A stretch of DNA of 64,000 nt from Paraburkholderia elongata (GCF_013177735.1 NZ_WOEZ01000210.1:150950-214949); one strand, 5' to 3'; shown: positions 26,685 to 37,401, counted from the stretch's first letter. Made by a program: numbers and translations. Notes: a model not told the origin generated them from the letters alone.

Positions 26685-27443
26685 ATGGCGGACAGCACAG
26701 TTTCCAGGAACGTTGGTAACAAAAGCAGACCAACTGAACTCAAACGCGCAGAGCAGCAGCGGGCGCAGGAAACCCGCTCCGCGATCCTGAACGCTGCACT
26801 TGCCGAATTCGCCTCGAAGGGCTTTGAGGCTGCGAGTATTCGTAGCATCGCGGATCGCATCGGATTGCAACATCCGCTTATCACATACCATTACCGATCC
26901 AAGGACGATCTCTGGCAAGCGGTAGCGGAGTATGTGTTCGAACGCATTCGCCATGAGTGGGACCCATATCTGACCGATACCTCCCCTGCCATGGCTGCGG
27001 ACCGCGTAAAACTTGTGTATCGGGCTTTGTTTCAGTTCACGGTTGATTTTCCCCAGTTTCACCGCTTCATGCTCCAAGAGTTCCTCGTGTACAGCCCTCG
27101 TTTACAGTGGCTCGCCGACACGGTGCTCAAGCCATTGATCAACTGGTTGATTCCGCAGATTCGCGCGGCGCAGGATGAAGACGCCTTGCCCCGGGTCGAA
27201 CCGATCCTCTTGCACTATCTCATGATCAGCCTGACATCAACGCTGTCTGGATTCGGCCCGGAAATGCTGGCGACCAGCAATGTTTCTGCGTCCGATCCCG
27301 CCGTCGTTGAGGCGTATTGGCAGATGATCGAGGCACTCGTCTTTAGCAAACAACCGGAGACGCAATGTTCCGACAAGGCCGAATCGCGTTCGGGTAAGTC
27401 CGGTAATCGGCCCCGCGACTCCGCGCGCGAGAGGAACAGTTGA
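26685..27443 (+). CDS. TetR-family transcriptional regulator
   Basis: Repressor of 252 residues with a long charged N-terminal extension. The helix-turn-helix domain begins at ETRSAILNAALAEFASKGFEAASIRSIADRIGL and ends with ITYHYRSKDDLWQAV. The ligand-binding region follows, and the C-terminus (QCSDKAESRSGKSGNRPRD) looks disordered. The ATG at 26685 is used. It faces the crotonase/porin/permease series, so it probably represses it through the ATACTTTACG sites. A fragment of a near-identical gene lies at 14579, after the maleylacetate reductase. Confidence 0.9.
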   Translation: MADSTVSRNVGNKSRPTELKRAEQQRAQETRSAILNAALAEFASKGFEAASIRSIADRIGLQHPLITYHYRSKDDLWQAVAEYVFERIRHEWDPYLTDTSPAMAADRVKLVYRALFQFTVDFPQFHRFMLQEFLVYSPRLQWLADTVLKPLINWLIPQIRAAQDEDALPRVEPILLHYLMISLTSTLSGFGPEMLATSNVSASDPAVVEAYWQMIEALVFSKQPETQCSDKAESRSGKSGNRPRDSARERNS

Positions 27444-27657
27444 GGTACCCCGCACTACTGCAAGGTTTCAGGGAAGGTCTATACAACTCGTTTTGAAGGC
27501 GAACAGTTGCATGGCGCGCTAAGGCTGCCGTGGGCTAACAACTGGGGACAGTAGCGGGGACAGTAATGCCCATTTCACCTCAAATGCCGGTTTTCCCACA
27601 TACCGAAAGCTTACAACCGGTTATCCTGATCACTCGGGTAGGTGGCAGGAGATGGCT

Positions 27658-27936
27658 ATGTCGGTATATGTCGATGAAGGATTCAGGCCCTGTGTCACGG
27701 AATGCGCAACCGTCGCCTTCCGGGTCTGTTTTGACGATCGGGTGCAGATCTTCGAGGTCAGCGCCGAGGCACTGATGACCTATTGCGGGGCCGCGAGCAA
27801 GCGGCGGAAGGATTTACTCGTTGCGTTCGAAGACGCGCAACTGGAAATATTGAAGGTGGTGGAGTGTAAATGGCCGTTCAAACAGACCGAGCCCATACGG
27901 TTGGGACTCGACGAATTTCGAATGGTCAGACATTAG
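27658..27936 (+). CDS. DUF1488-family protein
   Basis: Small soluble protein of 92 residues. The pattern VAFRVCFDDRVQIFEVSAEAL followed by a run of charged helix and a terminal LGLDEFRM fits the DUF1488 family, whose function is unknown. AGGAG at 27647-27651 lies six bases before the ATG at 27658 but touches the ATG at 27652, so the second ATG is the better start. It stands 20 bp before the PhnD-like gene, so the two may be co-transcribed. Confidence 0.7.
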   Translation: MSVYVDEGFRPCVTECATVAFRVCFDDRVQIFEVSAEALMTYCGAASKRRKDLLVAFEDAQLEILKVVECKWPFKQTEPIRLGLDEFRMVRH

Positions 27937-27955
27937 GTATGCCAGAATCGCGTCC

Positions 27956-28747
27956 ATGACCTGGATCGCCGCCCTGCCGATGTACAACGTGACGCCCGCG
28001 CTCGCCACCGCGTGGCGCGAGTGGCTGGACGACGTCTTGCGCCTGGTTACGCCGGCGTGCCGCATCGTCGAACCCGACGAGGAATTGCATGGCTTCTGGC
28101 GGCGCCCTAACGTCCTGCTCTCGCAAACCTGCGGCTATCCCTTGATGCATGGTTTAAACGAGCAGGTTCAGTTGATCGCAACGCCGCGATTCGACGCGCC
28201 GGGCTGCGAGGGCGCGGATTATTCGAGCGTACTGGTCACGCGGGCAGAGGCACAGTTCGATTCGCTTGCGGCGTGCTGTGGCGCACGTGCTGCCTACAAT
28301 CAGGACGATTCCAACAGCGGCATGAACGTGTTTCGCCACGCGGTCGCGCCGCTTGCGCGCAACGGAGCATTTTTCAGCGCGGTTCTGCGCACCGGCTCGC
28401 ATCTTGAATCATTGCGAGCGGTAGTCGAAAATCGCGCGGACGTCGCCGCAATCGACTGTGTGACGTTCGCGTTTGTCTGCGATGAATTGCCGGAACTGGC
28501 GCAGCAGGTTCGGCAAATCGGTGTGACAGCAGCATCGCCGGGGCTGCCCTTGATTGCCTCCAACAACGTGCCGTCCGCGACGATCGAGACGCTGCGCGAG
28601 GCACTGAACGAAGCGCACCTTGCACGGCCTGAGCGTGCCAAACGCCTGCGTTTGAAGGGCTTTTCCGCGGTGCAGCTCGCCGATTACGAACGGATCGAGC
28701 AACTGGAAAACGAAGCGCGTGCCACCGGCTATGCGCGCCTCGCTTAA
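27956..28747 (+). CDS. PhnD-like substrate-binding domain protein without signal peptide
   Basis: The 263-residue protein resembles phosphate/phosphonate ABC-transporter binding proteins (PhnD superfamily). SQTCGYPLMHGLNEQVQLIATPRF near residue 55 and YNQDDSNSGMNVFRH near 118 are typical. A later segment, ENRADVAAIDCVTFAF, also fits. It starts MTWIAALPMYN, with no hydrophobic leader or lipobox, and no permease or ATPase gene is beside it. It may therefore act in the cytoplasm rather than in transport. It converges on liuD, whose stop is 10 bp away. Confidence 0.7.
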   Translation: MTWIAALPMYNVTPALATAWREWLDDVLRLVTPACRIVEPDEELHGFWRRPNVLLSQTCGYPLMHGLNEQVQLIATPRFDAPGCEGADYSSVLVTRAEAQFDSLAACCGARAAYNQDDSNSGMNVFRHAVAPLARNGAFFSAVLRTGSHLESLRAVVENRADVAAIDCVTFAFVCDELPELAQQVRQIGVTAASPGLPLIASNNVPSATIETLREALNEAHLARPERAKRLRLKGFSAVQLADYERIEQLENEARATGYARLA

Positions 28748-28756
28748 GCCTCGCGG

Positions 28757-30769
<2,013 letters not shown>

Positions 30770-30854
30770 GAAGTGTCTCGGTGATTGTCCCGTTCGGGGC
30801 TGTGTTGTTCTGGTGAGGCCTGCATGCGCCTCGGATAGGTGCCTTCGTAGCGCT

Positions 30855-31640
30855 TCAACTGCGCCAGGACGGCGTGCGCTTTTCGAGGAACGATGCGACG
30901 CCTTCACGGCCTTCCGCACCTGCCCGCGTGCGCGCGATGCGCGCCGCCGTGTCCTCGATCATGGCCTCGTTCAACTCGTGACCGGCGATGTCCTGTACGA
31001 GTTGCTTGCAGGCACGCACGGCTTGCGGGCCGTTTGCGCAAAGCGTTTCAGCGATCTGCTGCACGGTGGCGTCGAGTTGCTCCATGCCCACCGCTTCGCT
31101 GACGAGACCAAGGCGATATGCCGTCGCGCAATCGAACTGCTCGGCGGTCGTGAAGTAGCGGCGCGACGCCTGCTCGCCCAACGCGCGGATCACGTACGGC
31201 GCGATGGTGGCCGGGATCAGGCCGAGACGCGCTTCCGAGAGGCAAAAACGCGCGCTCGCCACCGCGACGACGATATCGCACGCCGAGATCAATCCCATGC
31301 CGCCTGCGTACGCGTCGCCGTTCACGCGCGCGATCACCGGCTTGTTGCAGCGATAGATCGACGACAGCATGTTCGCGAGCAGCATCGCGTCGGCACGGTT
31401 CTCGTCGTCCGAGTAGCCGGCCATCTTCTTCATCCAGTTCAGGTCGGCGCCCGCACAGAACGCCTTGCCGTTCGCGGCGAGCACCACCGCGCGCACGTCG
31501 TCGCGTGCGTTCAGAGCCGTGAAGGCCGAAGTCACTTCGGCGATCATCGTTTCGTTGAACGCGTTGCGCACATCCGGCCGGTTCAGTGTGACCGTGGCGA
31601 TCTGACCGGCGAAAGCGACATTCAGCGTTTCGTATTGCAT
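30855..31640 (-). CDS. liuC: Methylglutaconyl-CoA hydratase
   Basis: Crotonase-fold enzyme that hydrates 3-methylglutaconyl-CoA to HMG-CoA. The 261-residue protein has NRPDVRNAFNE near residue 18, FCAGADLNWMKKM near 62, and GDAYAGGMGLISACDIVVA near 105. LSEARLGLIPATIAPYV near 130 supplies the second active-site loop. AGGAG precedes the ATG at 31640. It lies between the two methylcrotonyl-CoA carboxylase subunit genes, 28 bp after liuB, the standard liuBCD arrangement. Confidence 0.9.
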   Translation of the reverse strand: MQYETLNVAFAGQIATVTLNRPDVRNAFNETMIAEVTSAFTALNARDDVRAVVLAANGKAFCAGADLNWMKKMAGYSDDENRADAMLLANMLSSIYRCNKPVIARVNGDAYAGGMGLISACDIVVAVASARFCLSEARLGLIPATIAPYVIRALGEQASRRYFTTAEQFDCATAYRLGLVSEAVGMEQLDATVQQIAETLCANGPQAVRACKQLVQDIAGHELNEAMIEDTAARIARTRAGAEGREGVASFLEKRTPSWRS

Positions 31641-31668
31641 CGTTGCAGCTCCTGCGCCTAGCGCGCTG

Positions 31669-33276
31669 TCACATTCTGAACACGCCGAATTGCGTGTCTT
31701 CGATCGGCGCATTCATCGTCGCCGAGAGGCCGAGACCGAGCACGTCGCGCGTTTGCGCCGGATCGATCACGCCGTCGTCCCATAGACGCGCGCTCGCGTA
31801 GTACGGGTGCCCCTGATGCTCGTATTGATCGCGGATCGGCTGCTTGAACGTCTCTTCCTCTTCGGCGCTCCACGAACCACCCTTGCCTTCGATGCCGTCG
31901 CGCTTGACCGTGGCCAGCACCGACGCCGCCTGCTCGCCGCCCATCACCGAGATGCGCGCGTTCGGCCACATCCACAGGAAGCGCGGCGAATACGCCCGAC
32001 CGCACATGCCGTAGTTGCCCGCGCCGAACGAACCGCCGATGATCACCGTGAACTTCGGCACCTTCGCCGTGGCCACGGCCGTCACCATCTTCGCGCCGTT
32101 ACGCGCGATGCCTTCGTTTTCGTACTTGCGGCCGACCATGAAGCCCGTGATGTTCTGCAGGAACACTAGCGGAATCTTGCGCTGGCAGCAAAGTTCGATG
32201 AAGTGCGCGCCCTTGAGCGCCGACTCCGAAAACAGAATGCCGTTGTTCGCGATGATGCCGACCGGATGCCCCCAGATATGCGCGAAACCGGTCACGAGCG
32301 TGGTGCCGTAGCGGGCCTTGAATTCATCGAAAGCGGAATCGTCGACAATACGCGCGATTACCTCGCGGATATCGAACGGCTTGCGCGTATCGGCGGGAAT
32401 CACGCCGTACATGCTCTTCACGTCATAGCGCGGCGGCTTCGGCTCCTGCAACGCCACCGGCACCTGCTTCGTGCGATTCAGATTGCCGACGATGCTGCGC
32501 GCAATGCCCAACGCATGCGCGTCGTTCTGTGCGAGATGATCGACCACGCCCGACAGCCGCGTATGCACGTCGCCACCGCCGAGGTCTTCCGCGCTCACCA
32601 CTTCACCGGTTGCAGCTTTGACGAGCGGCGGGCCGCCGAGAAAAATCGTCCCTTGATTCTTGACGATGATCGACTCATCGCTCATGGCGGGAACGTAGGC
32701 GCCGCCCGCCGTGCACGAGCCCATCACCACGGCGATTTGCGGAATGCCTGCCGCGGACAGATTCGCCTGGTTAAAGAAGATGCGGCCGAAGTGATCGCGA
32801 TCGGGGAACACGTCGTCCTGATTCGGCAGATTCGCACCGCCCGAGTCGACCAGATAGACACACGGCAAATGGTTTTCGGCGGCGATTTCCTGAGCCCGCA
32901 CGTGCTTTTTCACGGTGACAGGATAGTAAGTGCCGCCTTTGACCGTCGCGTCATTGCAAACGATCACGCACTCCTGCCCCGCGATGCGGCCAATGCCGGT
33001 GATGACGCCCGCACCCGGCGCGTCGTTGTGGTACATGCCATAGGCCGCGAGTTGCGAGAACTCGAGAAACGGCGTGCCCGGATCGAGCAGTTTCTCGATG
33101 CGCTCACGCGGCAGCAGCTTGCCGCGGCCCGTGTGTTTGTCGCGCGCCGCTTGCCCGCCGCCCAGCGAGAGTTTCGCGATCTTCGCGCGAAGATCGGCGA
33201 CCAGCGCTTCGAGCGCCGCCGCATTGGCGCGGAAATCGTCCGAGCGCGGATTCAGCTTTGATTCGATGATCGGCAT
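31669..33276 (-). CDS. liuB: Methylcrotonyl-CoA carboxylase, carboxyltransferase beta subunit
   Basis: Transfers the carboxyl group from biotin to 3-methylcrotonyl-CoA. The 535-residue protein has GRGKLLPRERIEKLLDPGTPFLE near residue 50, GSCTAGGAYVPAMSDE near 190, and GGGDVHTRLSGV near 235. FLQNITGFMVGRKYE near 375 and GGSFGAGNYGMCGRAY near 420 follow. AGGAG stands before the ATG at 33276. It follows the dehydrogenase gene by about 170 bp and precedes the hydratase by 28 bp. Confidence 0.92.
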   Translation of the reverse strand: MPIIESKLNPRSDDFRANAAALEALVADLRAKIAKLSLGGGQAARDKHTGRGKLLPRERIEKLLDPGTPFLEFSQLAAYGMYHNDAPGAGVITGIGRIAGQECVIVCNDATVKGGTYYPVTVKKHVRAQEIAAENHLPCVYLVDSGGANLPNQDDVFPDRDHFGRIFFNQANLSAAGIPQIAVVMGSCTAGGAYVPAMSDESIIVKNQGTIFLGGPPLVKAATGEVVSAEDLGGGDVHTRLSGVVDHLAQNDAHALGIARSIVGNLNRTKQVPVALQEPKPPRYDVKSMYGVIPADTRKPFDIREVIARIVDDSAFDEFKARYGTTLVTGFAHIWGHPVGIIANNGILFSESALKGAHFIELCCQRKIPLVFLQNITGFMVGRKYENEGIARNGAKMVTAVATAKVPKFTVIIGGSFGAGNYGMCGRAYSPRFLWMWPNARISVMGGEQAASVLATVKRDGIEGKGGSWSAEEEETFKQPIRDQYEHQGHPYYASARLWDDGVIDPAQTRDVLGLGLSATMNAPIEDTQFGVFRM

Positions 33277-33443
33277 TGCTTGGCTTCTCCTATTCGCCGC
33301 TTTTTGTAGGCCGGCAGTGACGCGCTGCATTGGGTCGTGCGCTGTATTGCGCCGTAGGCTGCAGTGGTCCACGGTAATCCCGCGGGGCACCCGAAGTGCT
33401 TCCGCAGTGACCAGTTAAGCAGCACGACGCGCAGTGTTGTGGC

Positions 33444-34625
33444 TCAAGCCGTTTCGGCGAACAGTTCGCGGCCAATCAGCATGCGACGGATTTCGCTCGT
33501 GCCCGCGCCGATTTCATAGAGCTTGGCATCGCGCCACAGACGGCCGACCGGATACTCGTTGATATAACCATTGCCACCGAGAATCTGAATCGCCTCGCCG
33601 GCCATCCACGTCGCTTTTTCAGCGGTGTAGAGAATCACGCCCGCGCAGTCCTTACGCACCTGGCGCACGTGTTCTTTGCCGAGCGTATCGAGTTGCCGGC
33701 CCACTGCGTAGAGGTACGCGCGGCACGCTTGCAGCGTGGTGTACATATCGGCGACCTTGCCTTGAATCAGCTGGAATTCGCCGATCGGCTGGCCGAACTG
33801 TTTGCGGTCGTGGATATACGGCACGACTGCGTCCATGACCGCAACCATGATGCCGGTCGGGCCGCCGGCGAGCACGGCGCGTTCGTAATCGAGGCCGCTC
33901 ATCAGCACCTTCACGCCGCCGTTCAACTGGCCGAGAATGTTTTCTTCCGGCACTTCCACGTTCTCGAACACCAGTTCACCGGTATGGGAGCCGCGCATGC
34001 CGAGCTTGTCGAGTTTTTGCGCGACCGAGAAGCCTTTCATACCCTTCTCGACGATAAACGCGGTAATGCCGCGCGAATTCGCTTCGAGATCGGTTTTTGC
34101 ATAGACGACGAGCGTGTCGCAATCCGGGCCATTGGTGATCCACATCTTCGTGCCGTTCAGCACATAGTGATCGCCCTTCTTATCCGCGCGCAGTTTCATG
34201 CTGACGACGTCCGACCCCGCGTTCGGTTCGCTCATGGCGAGTGCGCCAATGTGCTCACCGGAAACCAGCTTGGGCAGATACTTTTCCTTTTGCGCAGCCG
34301 TGCCGTTGCGGTGAATCTGGTTGACGCACAGATTCGAGTGCGCGCCGTACGAGAGACCGACCGATGCCGACGCGCGCGAGATTTCTTCCATCGCGATCAT
34401 GTGCGCCGTGTAGCCCATATTCACGCCGCCGTATTCCTCCGAGACCGTCATGCCGAGCACGCCCAGGTCGCCAAATTTGCGCCACAGGTCCATGGGGAAC
34501 TGATCCGACCGATCGATTTCCGCGGCACGTGGGGCGATTTCTTTGGCAGCGAATCCTGCGATGCTGTCACGCAGCATTTCGATTTCTTCGCCGAGCGGGA
34601 ATTGCAAACCGGGCAGGTTGCTCAT
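33444..34625 (-). CDS. liuA: Isovaleryl-CoA dehydrogenase
   Basis: FAD-dependent oxidation of isovaleryl-CoA to 3-methylcrotonyl-CoA, passing electrons to electron-transfer flavoprotein. The 393-residue protein has YGAHSNLCVNQI near residue 95, ALAMSEPNAGSDVVSM near 130, and KMWITNGPDCDTLVVYAKT near 158. GLDYERAVLAGGPTG near 255 carries the catalytic Glu found at this place only in isovaleryl-type enzymes. GAGTSEIRRMLIGREL closes the protein. GGAG precedes the ATG at 34625. It is the first gene of liuABCD and faces a TetR gene. Confidence 0.92.
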   Translation of the reverse strand: MSNLPGLQFPLGEEIEMLRDSIAGFAAKEIAPRAAEIDRSDQFPMDLWRKFGDLGVLGMTVSEEYGGVNMGYTAHMIAMEEISRASASVGLSYGAHSNLCVNQIHRNGTAAQKEKYLPKLVSGEHIGALAMSEPNAGSDVVSMKLRADKKGDHYVLNGTKMWITNGPDCDTLVVYAKTDLEANSRGITAFIVEKGMKGFSVAQKLDKLGMRGSHTGELVFENVEVPEENILGQLNGGVKVLMSGLDYERAVLAGGPTGIMVAVMDAVVPYIHDRKQFGQPIGEFQLIQGKVADMYTTLQACRAYLYAVGRQLDTLGKEHVRQVRKDCAGVILYTAEKATWMAGEAIQILGGNGYINEYPVGRLWRDAKLYEIGAGTSEIRRMLIGRELFAETA

Positions 34626-34797
34626 TGCTGTGTCTCCAGAGTTCGTTGGCGGGCCGGTTAGCCCGGGTGGGCACCGGCTCGTCTGAGTGCGGCTCAGCGG
34701 ACGGCGGCGGCCTTGTGGGCCGCCTTCACCACGCCGCACGAGGCGCGAAACGTTCAAGGCGCATTTCACGCCAGATTTACGTAAGCGTCAAGAGGTA

Positions 34798-34818
34798 TTT
34801 TTGAGTATCACTCAGAAA
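34798..34818. promoter_or_regulatory. Candidate operator between liuA and the TetR gene
   Basis: Inverted repeat TTTTTGAGT-ATC-ACTCAGAAA: 9-bp arms with one mismatch around ATC. It lies between the divergent liuA and TetR starts, where a local repressor would act on both. Binding is inferred. Confidence 0.45.
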
Positions 34819-34905
34819 CGCTCCGATGCGGCTCGGTCACGCTCATACCGTGATAGTATCGCCGTCATCGGGGCTATTGGCCTCACAAAACTGAACTGAA
34901 CTCAT

Positions 34906-35649
34906 ATGACGGTTGCCTTGAAGGCTGAGTTACCTGCCTCACGCCGCCAGCCGGCCGGGCGCAAGTCTCAGCAGCGCGTGAAGGAGATCTTGCAGGCGGG
35001 CCGCGATGTGTTCTCCGAGAAGGGCTACGAGCGCGCGACGACGGCGGAGATTGCGCAGCGCCTGGGCATTTCCGAGGCGACCGTATTCAGTTATTTCCGC
35101 GGCAAGCGTGAGTTATGCGCGCGGGTGATCGGCGACTGGTACGACGAAATCATTGAAGCGATCGAGTCCGGGTTACCGCGTGATGGCAATGTGCGGCAGC
35201 AATTTGCTTTTATTGTGCGCACGCATTTGCGGTTGATGCTGGTCAATGGCACTGACCTATGTGCTTTGGTGTTGTCTGAGGGCCGGGCTCGGCATCATGA
35301 GTTGAGTGAGGCGCTGACCGAATTGCAGCGGCGGTACACGGCGCCTTTGATGCGGGTGTTGGCGCAGGGCCAGGAGACTGGGCAGATTCGGGCTGATATG
35401 CCATTGAGGCTGCTGCGGTCGATGGTGTTCGGGCCGATGGAACATGTGTTGTGGGACGCTACGCTGGCTAATCGGCACATTGATATTGACGCTACCGCGG
35501 ATCAGTTGATCGATGTTTTGTGGGCGGCTTTGATGCCGCCGGATTTGGCGGTTAGTGCTTTGCAGCAGTTCAGGGTTGAGGTGGCTGAGGCGAACCGGCG
35601 GTTTGAGGAGGTGACCCGTAATACGGGTGGAGCGCCTGGCGGCGAATAG
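34906..35649 (+). CDS. TetR-family regulator, divergent from liuABCD
   Basis: Repressor of 247 residues. The helix-turn-helix domain runs from RVKEILQAGRDVFSEKGYERATTAEIAQRLGISEATVFSYFRGKRELC. The ligand domain contains HLRLMLVNGTDLCALVLSEGR and a dimerisation region with FGPMEHVLWD. It stands back to back with isovaleryl-CoA dehydrogenase, with a palindrome in the gap, so it probably controls the leucine/isovalerate operon. The known Pseudomonas liu regulator is of the MerR type, so this would be a different solution. No ligand is predicted. Confidence 0.88.
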   Translation: MTVALKAELPASRRQPAGRKSQQRVKEILQAGRDVFSEKGYERATTAEIAQRLGISEATVFSYFRGKRELCARVIGDWYDEIIEAIESGLPRDGNVRQQFAFIVRTHLRLMLVNGTDLCALVLSEGRARHHELSEALTELQRRYTAPLMRVLAQGQETGQIRADMPLRLLRSMVFGPMEHVLWDATLANRHIDIDATADQLIDVLWAALMPPDLAVSALQQFRVEVAEANRRFEEVTRNTGGAPGGE

Positions 35650-35688
35650 TGGTTTTGGTTTTTGGGTTTTTTTGCCTACGCGGCGCTT

Positions 35689-35792
35689 GTTTGCTTGTTT
35701 GCCTGTTTGCCTGTTTGCCTGTTTGCCTGTTTGCCTGTTTGCCTGTTTGCCTGTTTGCCTGTTTGCCTGTTTGCCTGTTTGCCTGTTTGCCT
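35689..35792. repeat. Octamer tandem repeat, 13 units of GTTTGCCT
   Basis: Twelve exact copies of GTTTGCCT run from 35697 to 35792, preceded by one variant copy GTTTGCTT. The unit size of 8 is not a multiple of three, so all frames stay open and give shadow peptides; no gene is supported. It begins 40 bp after the TetR stop. Similar but non-expanded TGTTTGCCTG occurs at the outer end of the neighbouring inverted repeat, from which it probably grew. Confidence 0.95.
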
Positions 35793-35827
35793 GCGGCGGT
35801 GGTCTTTTCTTGATCTGTCTGCATGCG

Positions 35828-36063
35828 CGGCGCTTGTTTGTCTGTGTGCCTACGGCGTTGGCCTTTCCTTGAATTGATATTGGTTTATTAGCGTCGCCCC
35901 TGTGCGGGGCAGGCACCTACTTTTCTTTGCCTGCCGCAAAGAAAAGTAGGCAAAAGAAAGCGGCTCGCCCCCCCCTGCTAAGCGGGTCCCCCGCACAGTT
36001 GCGGTAGTGGTGCATCTGGAATCTGTGTTCTCGCACATTCGGCGTGAGTGACAAGGCAGTCAT
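35828..36063. repeat. Left arm of a long imperfect inverted repeat
   Basis: About 235 bp here match, in reverse complement, 36287-36522, with few differences in the inner 180 bp. The arm contains its own hairpin at 35916-35950 (15-bp perfect stem, CTGCC loop) built from CCTACTTTTCTTTGC. No open frame of interest is present. The two arms enclose about 220 bp of unique sequence. Confidence 0.9.
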
Positions 36064-36286
36064 ACTTCCGGCGGCGCTGCGCGCGCCCAGCGGTACCTCA
36101 GAAAACCGCCCGCTATTCTTTCAGGCTCATGCTTTACTCGGCGCGGTGGCACTTCCAAAACCCCATCGCGTTCGCGCATTCCGCGCCTCGCCTAGGCGAA
36201 GCCGATGGCTCCCACCACCCCAAAACGAAGCCCCCGGTTTCCCAGGCATCCCCATCCGCGACGCACGCAGTGCGGAGTGGGAGTTG

Positions 36287-36522
36287 ATGAGTCCTTTGTC
36301 GCTAACGCTGAAGGTGCGAGGACACGGATTCCAGATGCGCCACTACCGCTACTGTGCGAGAGACCCGCTTAGCAGGGGGTTCGAGCCGCTTTCTTTTGCC
36401 TACTTTTCTTTGCGGCAGGCAAAGAAAAGTAGGTGCCTGCCCCGCACAGGGGCGACGCTAATAGACCAATAAGAAAACAAGGAAAGGCCAACCCCGCAGG
36501 CAAACAGACAAAAAGCGCCGCG
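36287..36522. repeat. Right arm of the long imperfect inverted repeat
   Basis: Reverse-complement partner of 35828-36063. The inner hairpin at 36399-36433 has the same 15-bp stem with a GGCAG loop. The outer end contains the complement of TGTTTGCCTGC, the seed of the octamer array on the other side. Between the arms (36064-36286) nothing coding was recognised. Confidence 0.9.
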
Positions 36523-36594
36523 AAGGCAACCAAACCAAACCAAACAAATGCGTTAATCTACCTCCCCGGCGGAGCCACCCACGAGGACCCAGAA

Positions 36595-37401
36595 ATGCCA
36601 TCACCGAAAACCGGCAAAATCCGAATCGGCATAGGCGGATGGACCTATGCCCCTTGGCGAGGCACATTCTACCCACCAACCCTCACGCAAAGCCGCGAAC
36701 TCCAACACGCGAGCCAACACCTCACATCGATAGAAATCAACGGCACCTTCTACGGCCTGCAAAAACCAGCAAGCTACGAAAAGTGGTATCAGGAAACCCC
36801 GGAAGATTTCGCCTTCTCGCTAAAAGCCCCCCGCTACGCAACAAACAGAAAAATCCTGGCAGACGCCAACGAAACCATCGAACGCTTCTTCGCCAGCGGC
36901 GTGCTGCTGCTAAAACAAAAGCTAGGTCCGATCAACTGGCAATTCGCCACCACCAAAAAATTCGACCCCGAAGACTTCGAAGCCTTCCTGAAACTGCTGC
37001 CCGCGAGCATAGAAGGCCAAAAACTAAGACACGCAATCGAAGTCCGCAACGACACCTTCAAAACCCCCGAATTCATCGCGCTAGCCAGAAAGTACAAAGT
37101 CGCCATCGTGCTCGCAGCCGACAGCGATTACCCGCAAATCGCCGACATCACCGCGCCATTCGTCTATGCCCGCATCATGGGTACAAGCGACAAAGCGGCC
37201 AACGGGTATTCGACCGAAGCCCTCGACGCCTGGGTCGAACGCGCCCGCCAACTCGCCGCAGGCACGACGCCGGACGACCTGGAAACCTCGGCCGAAGCCC
37301 CCGCAAAAACCACGGCACGCGACGTCTACCTCTATGTCATCAGCGGCTTCAAGGAACGCAATCCGGCAGCCGCCATGGCACTGATCAAGCGCCTCGAATA
37401 A
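36595..37401 (+). CDS. DUF72-family protein (YecE-like)
   Basis: Soluble TIM-barrel-like protein of 268 residues. The family start IRIGIGGWTYAPWRGTFYP is at residues 9-27. EINGTFYGLQKPASYEKWYQETPEDFAFSLKAP follows near 48, and HAIEVRNDTF near 160. DUF72 has no settled biochemical role. The ATG at 36595 has GAGG nine bases before it; extending upstream would run into the repeat element. Codons here favour AAA and ACC-rich usage compared with flanking genes. It precedes aroG by 122 bp on the same strand. Confidence 0.82.
   Translation: MPSPKTGKIRIGIGGWTYAPWRGTFYPPTLTQSRELQHASQHLTSIEINGTFYGLQKPASYEKWYQETPEDFAFSLKAPRYATNRKILADANETIERFFASGVLLLKQKLGPINWQFATTKKFDPEDFEAFLKLLPASIEGQKLRHAIEVRNDTFKTPEFIALARKYKVAIVLAADSDYPQIADITAPFVYARIMGTSDKAANGYSTEALDAWVERARQLAAGTTPDDLETSAEAPAKTTARDVYLYVISGFKERNPAAAMALIKRLE

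Noticed and set aside
27540..27570. Two GGGGACAGTA-like repeats after the TetR gene, resembling sequence seen near insertion elements
   Set aside because: Only about 20 bp, with no transposase or terminal repeats nearby.
35689..35792. Possible CRISPR-like array
   Set aside because: The units are 8 bp, contiguous, with no spacers, and no cas genes are near.
35627..35877. Peptides rich in FACLPVCL in several frames
   Set aside because: They are translations of the octamer repeat in all frames, with no ribosome-binding site or similarity.
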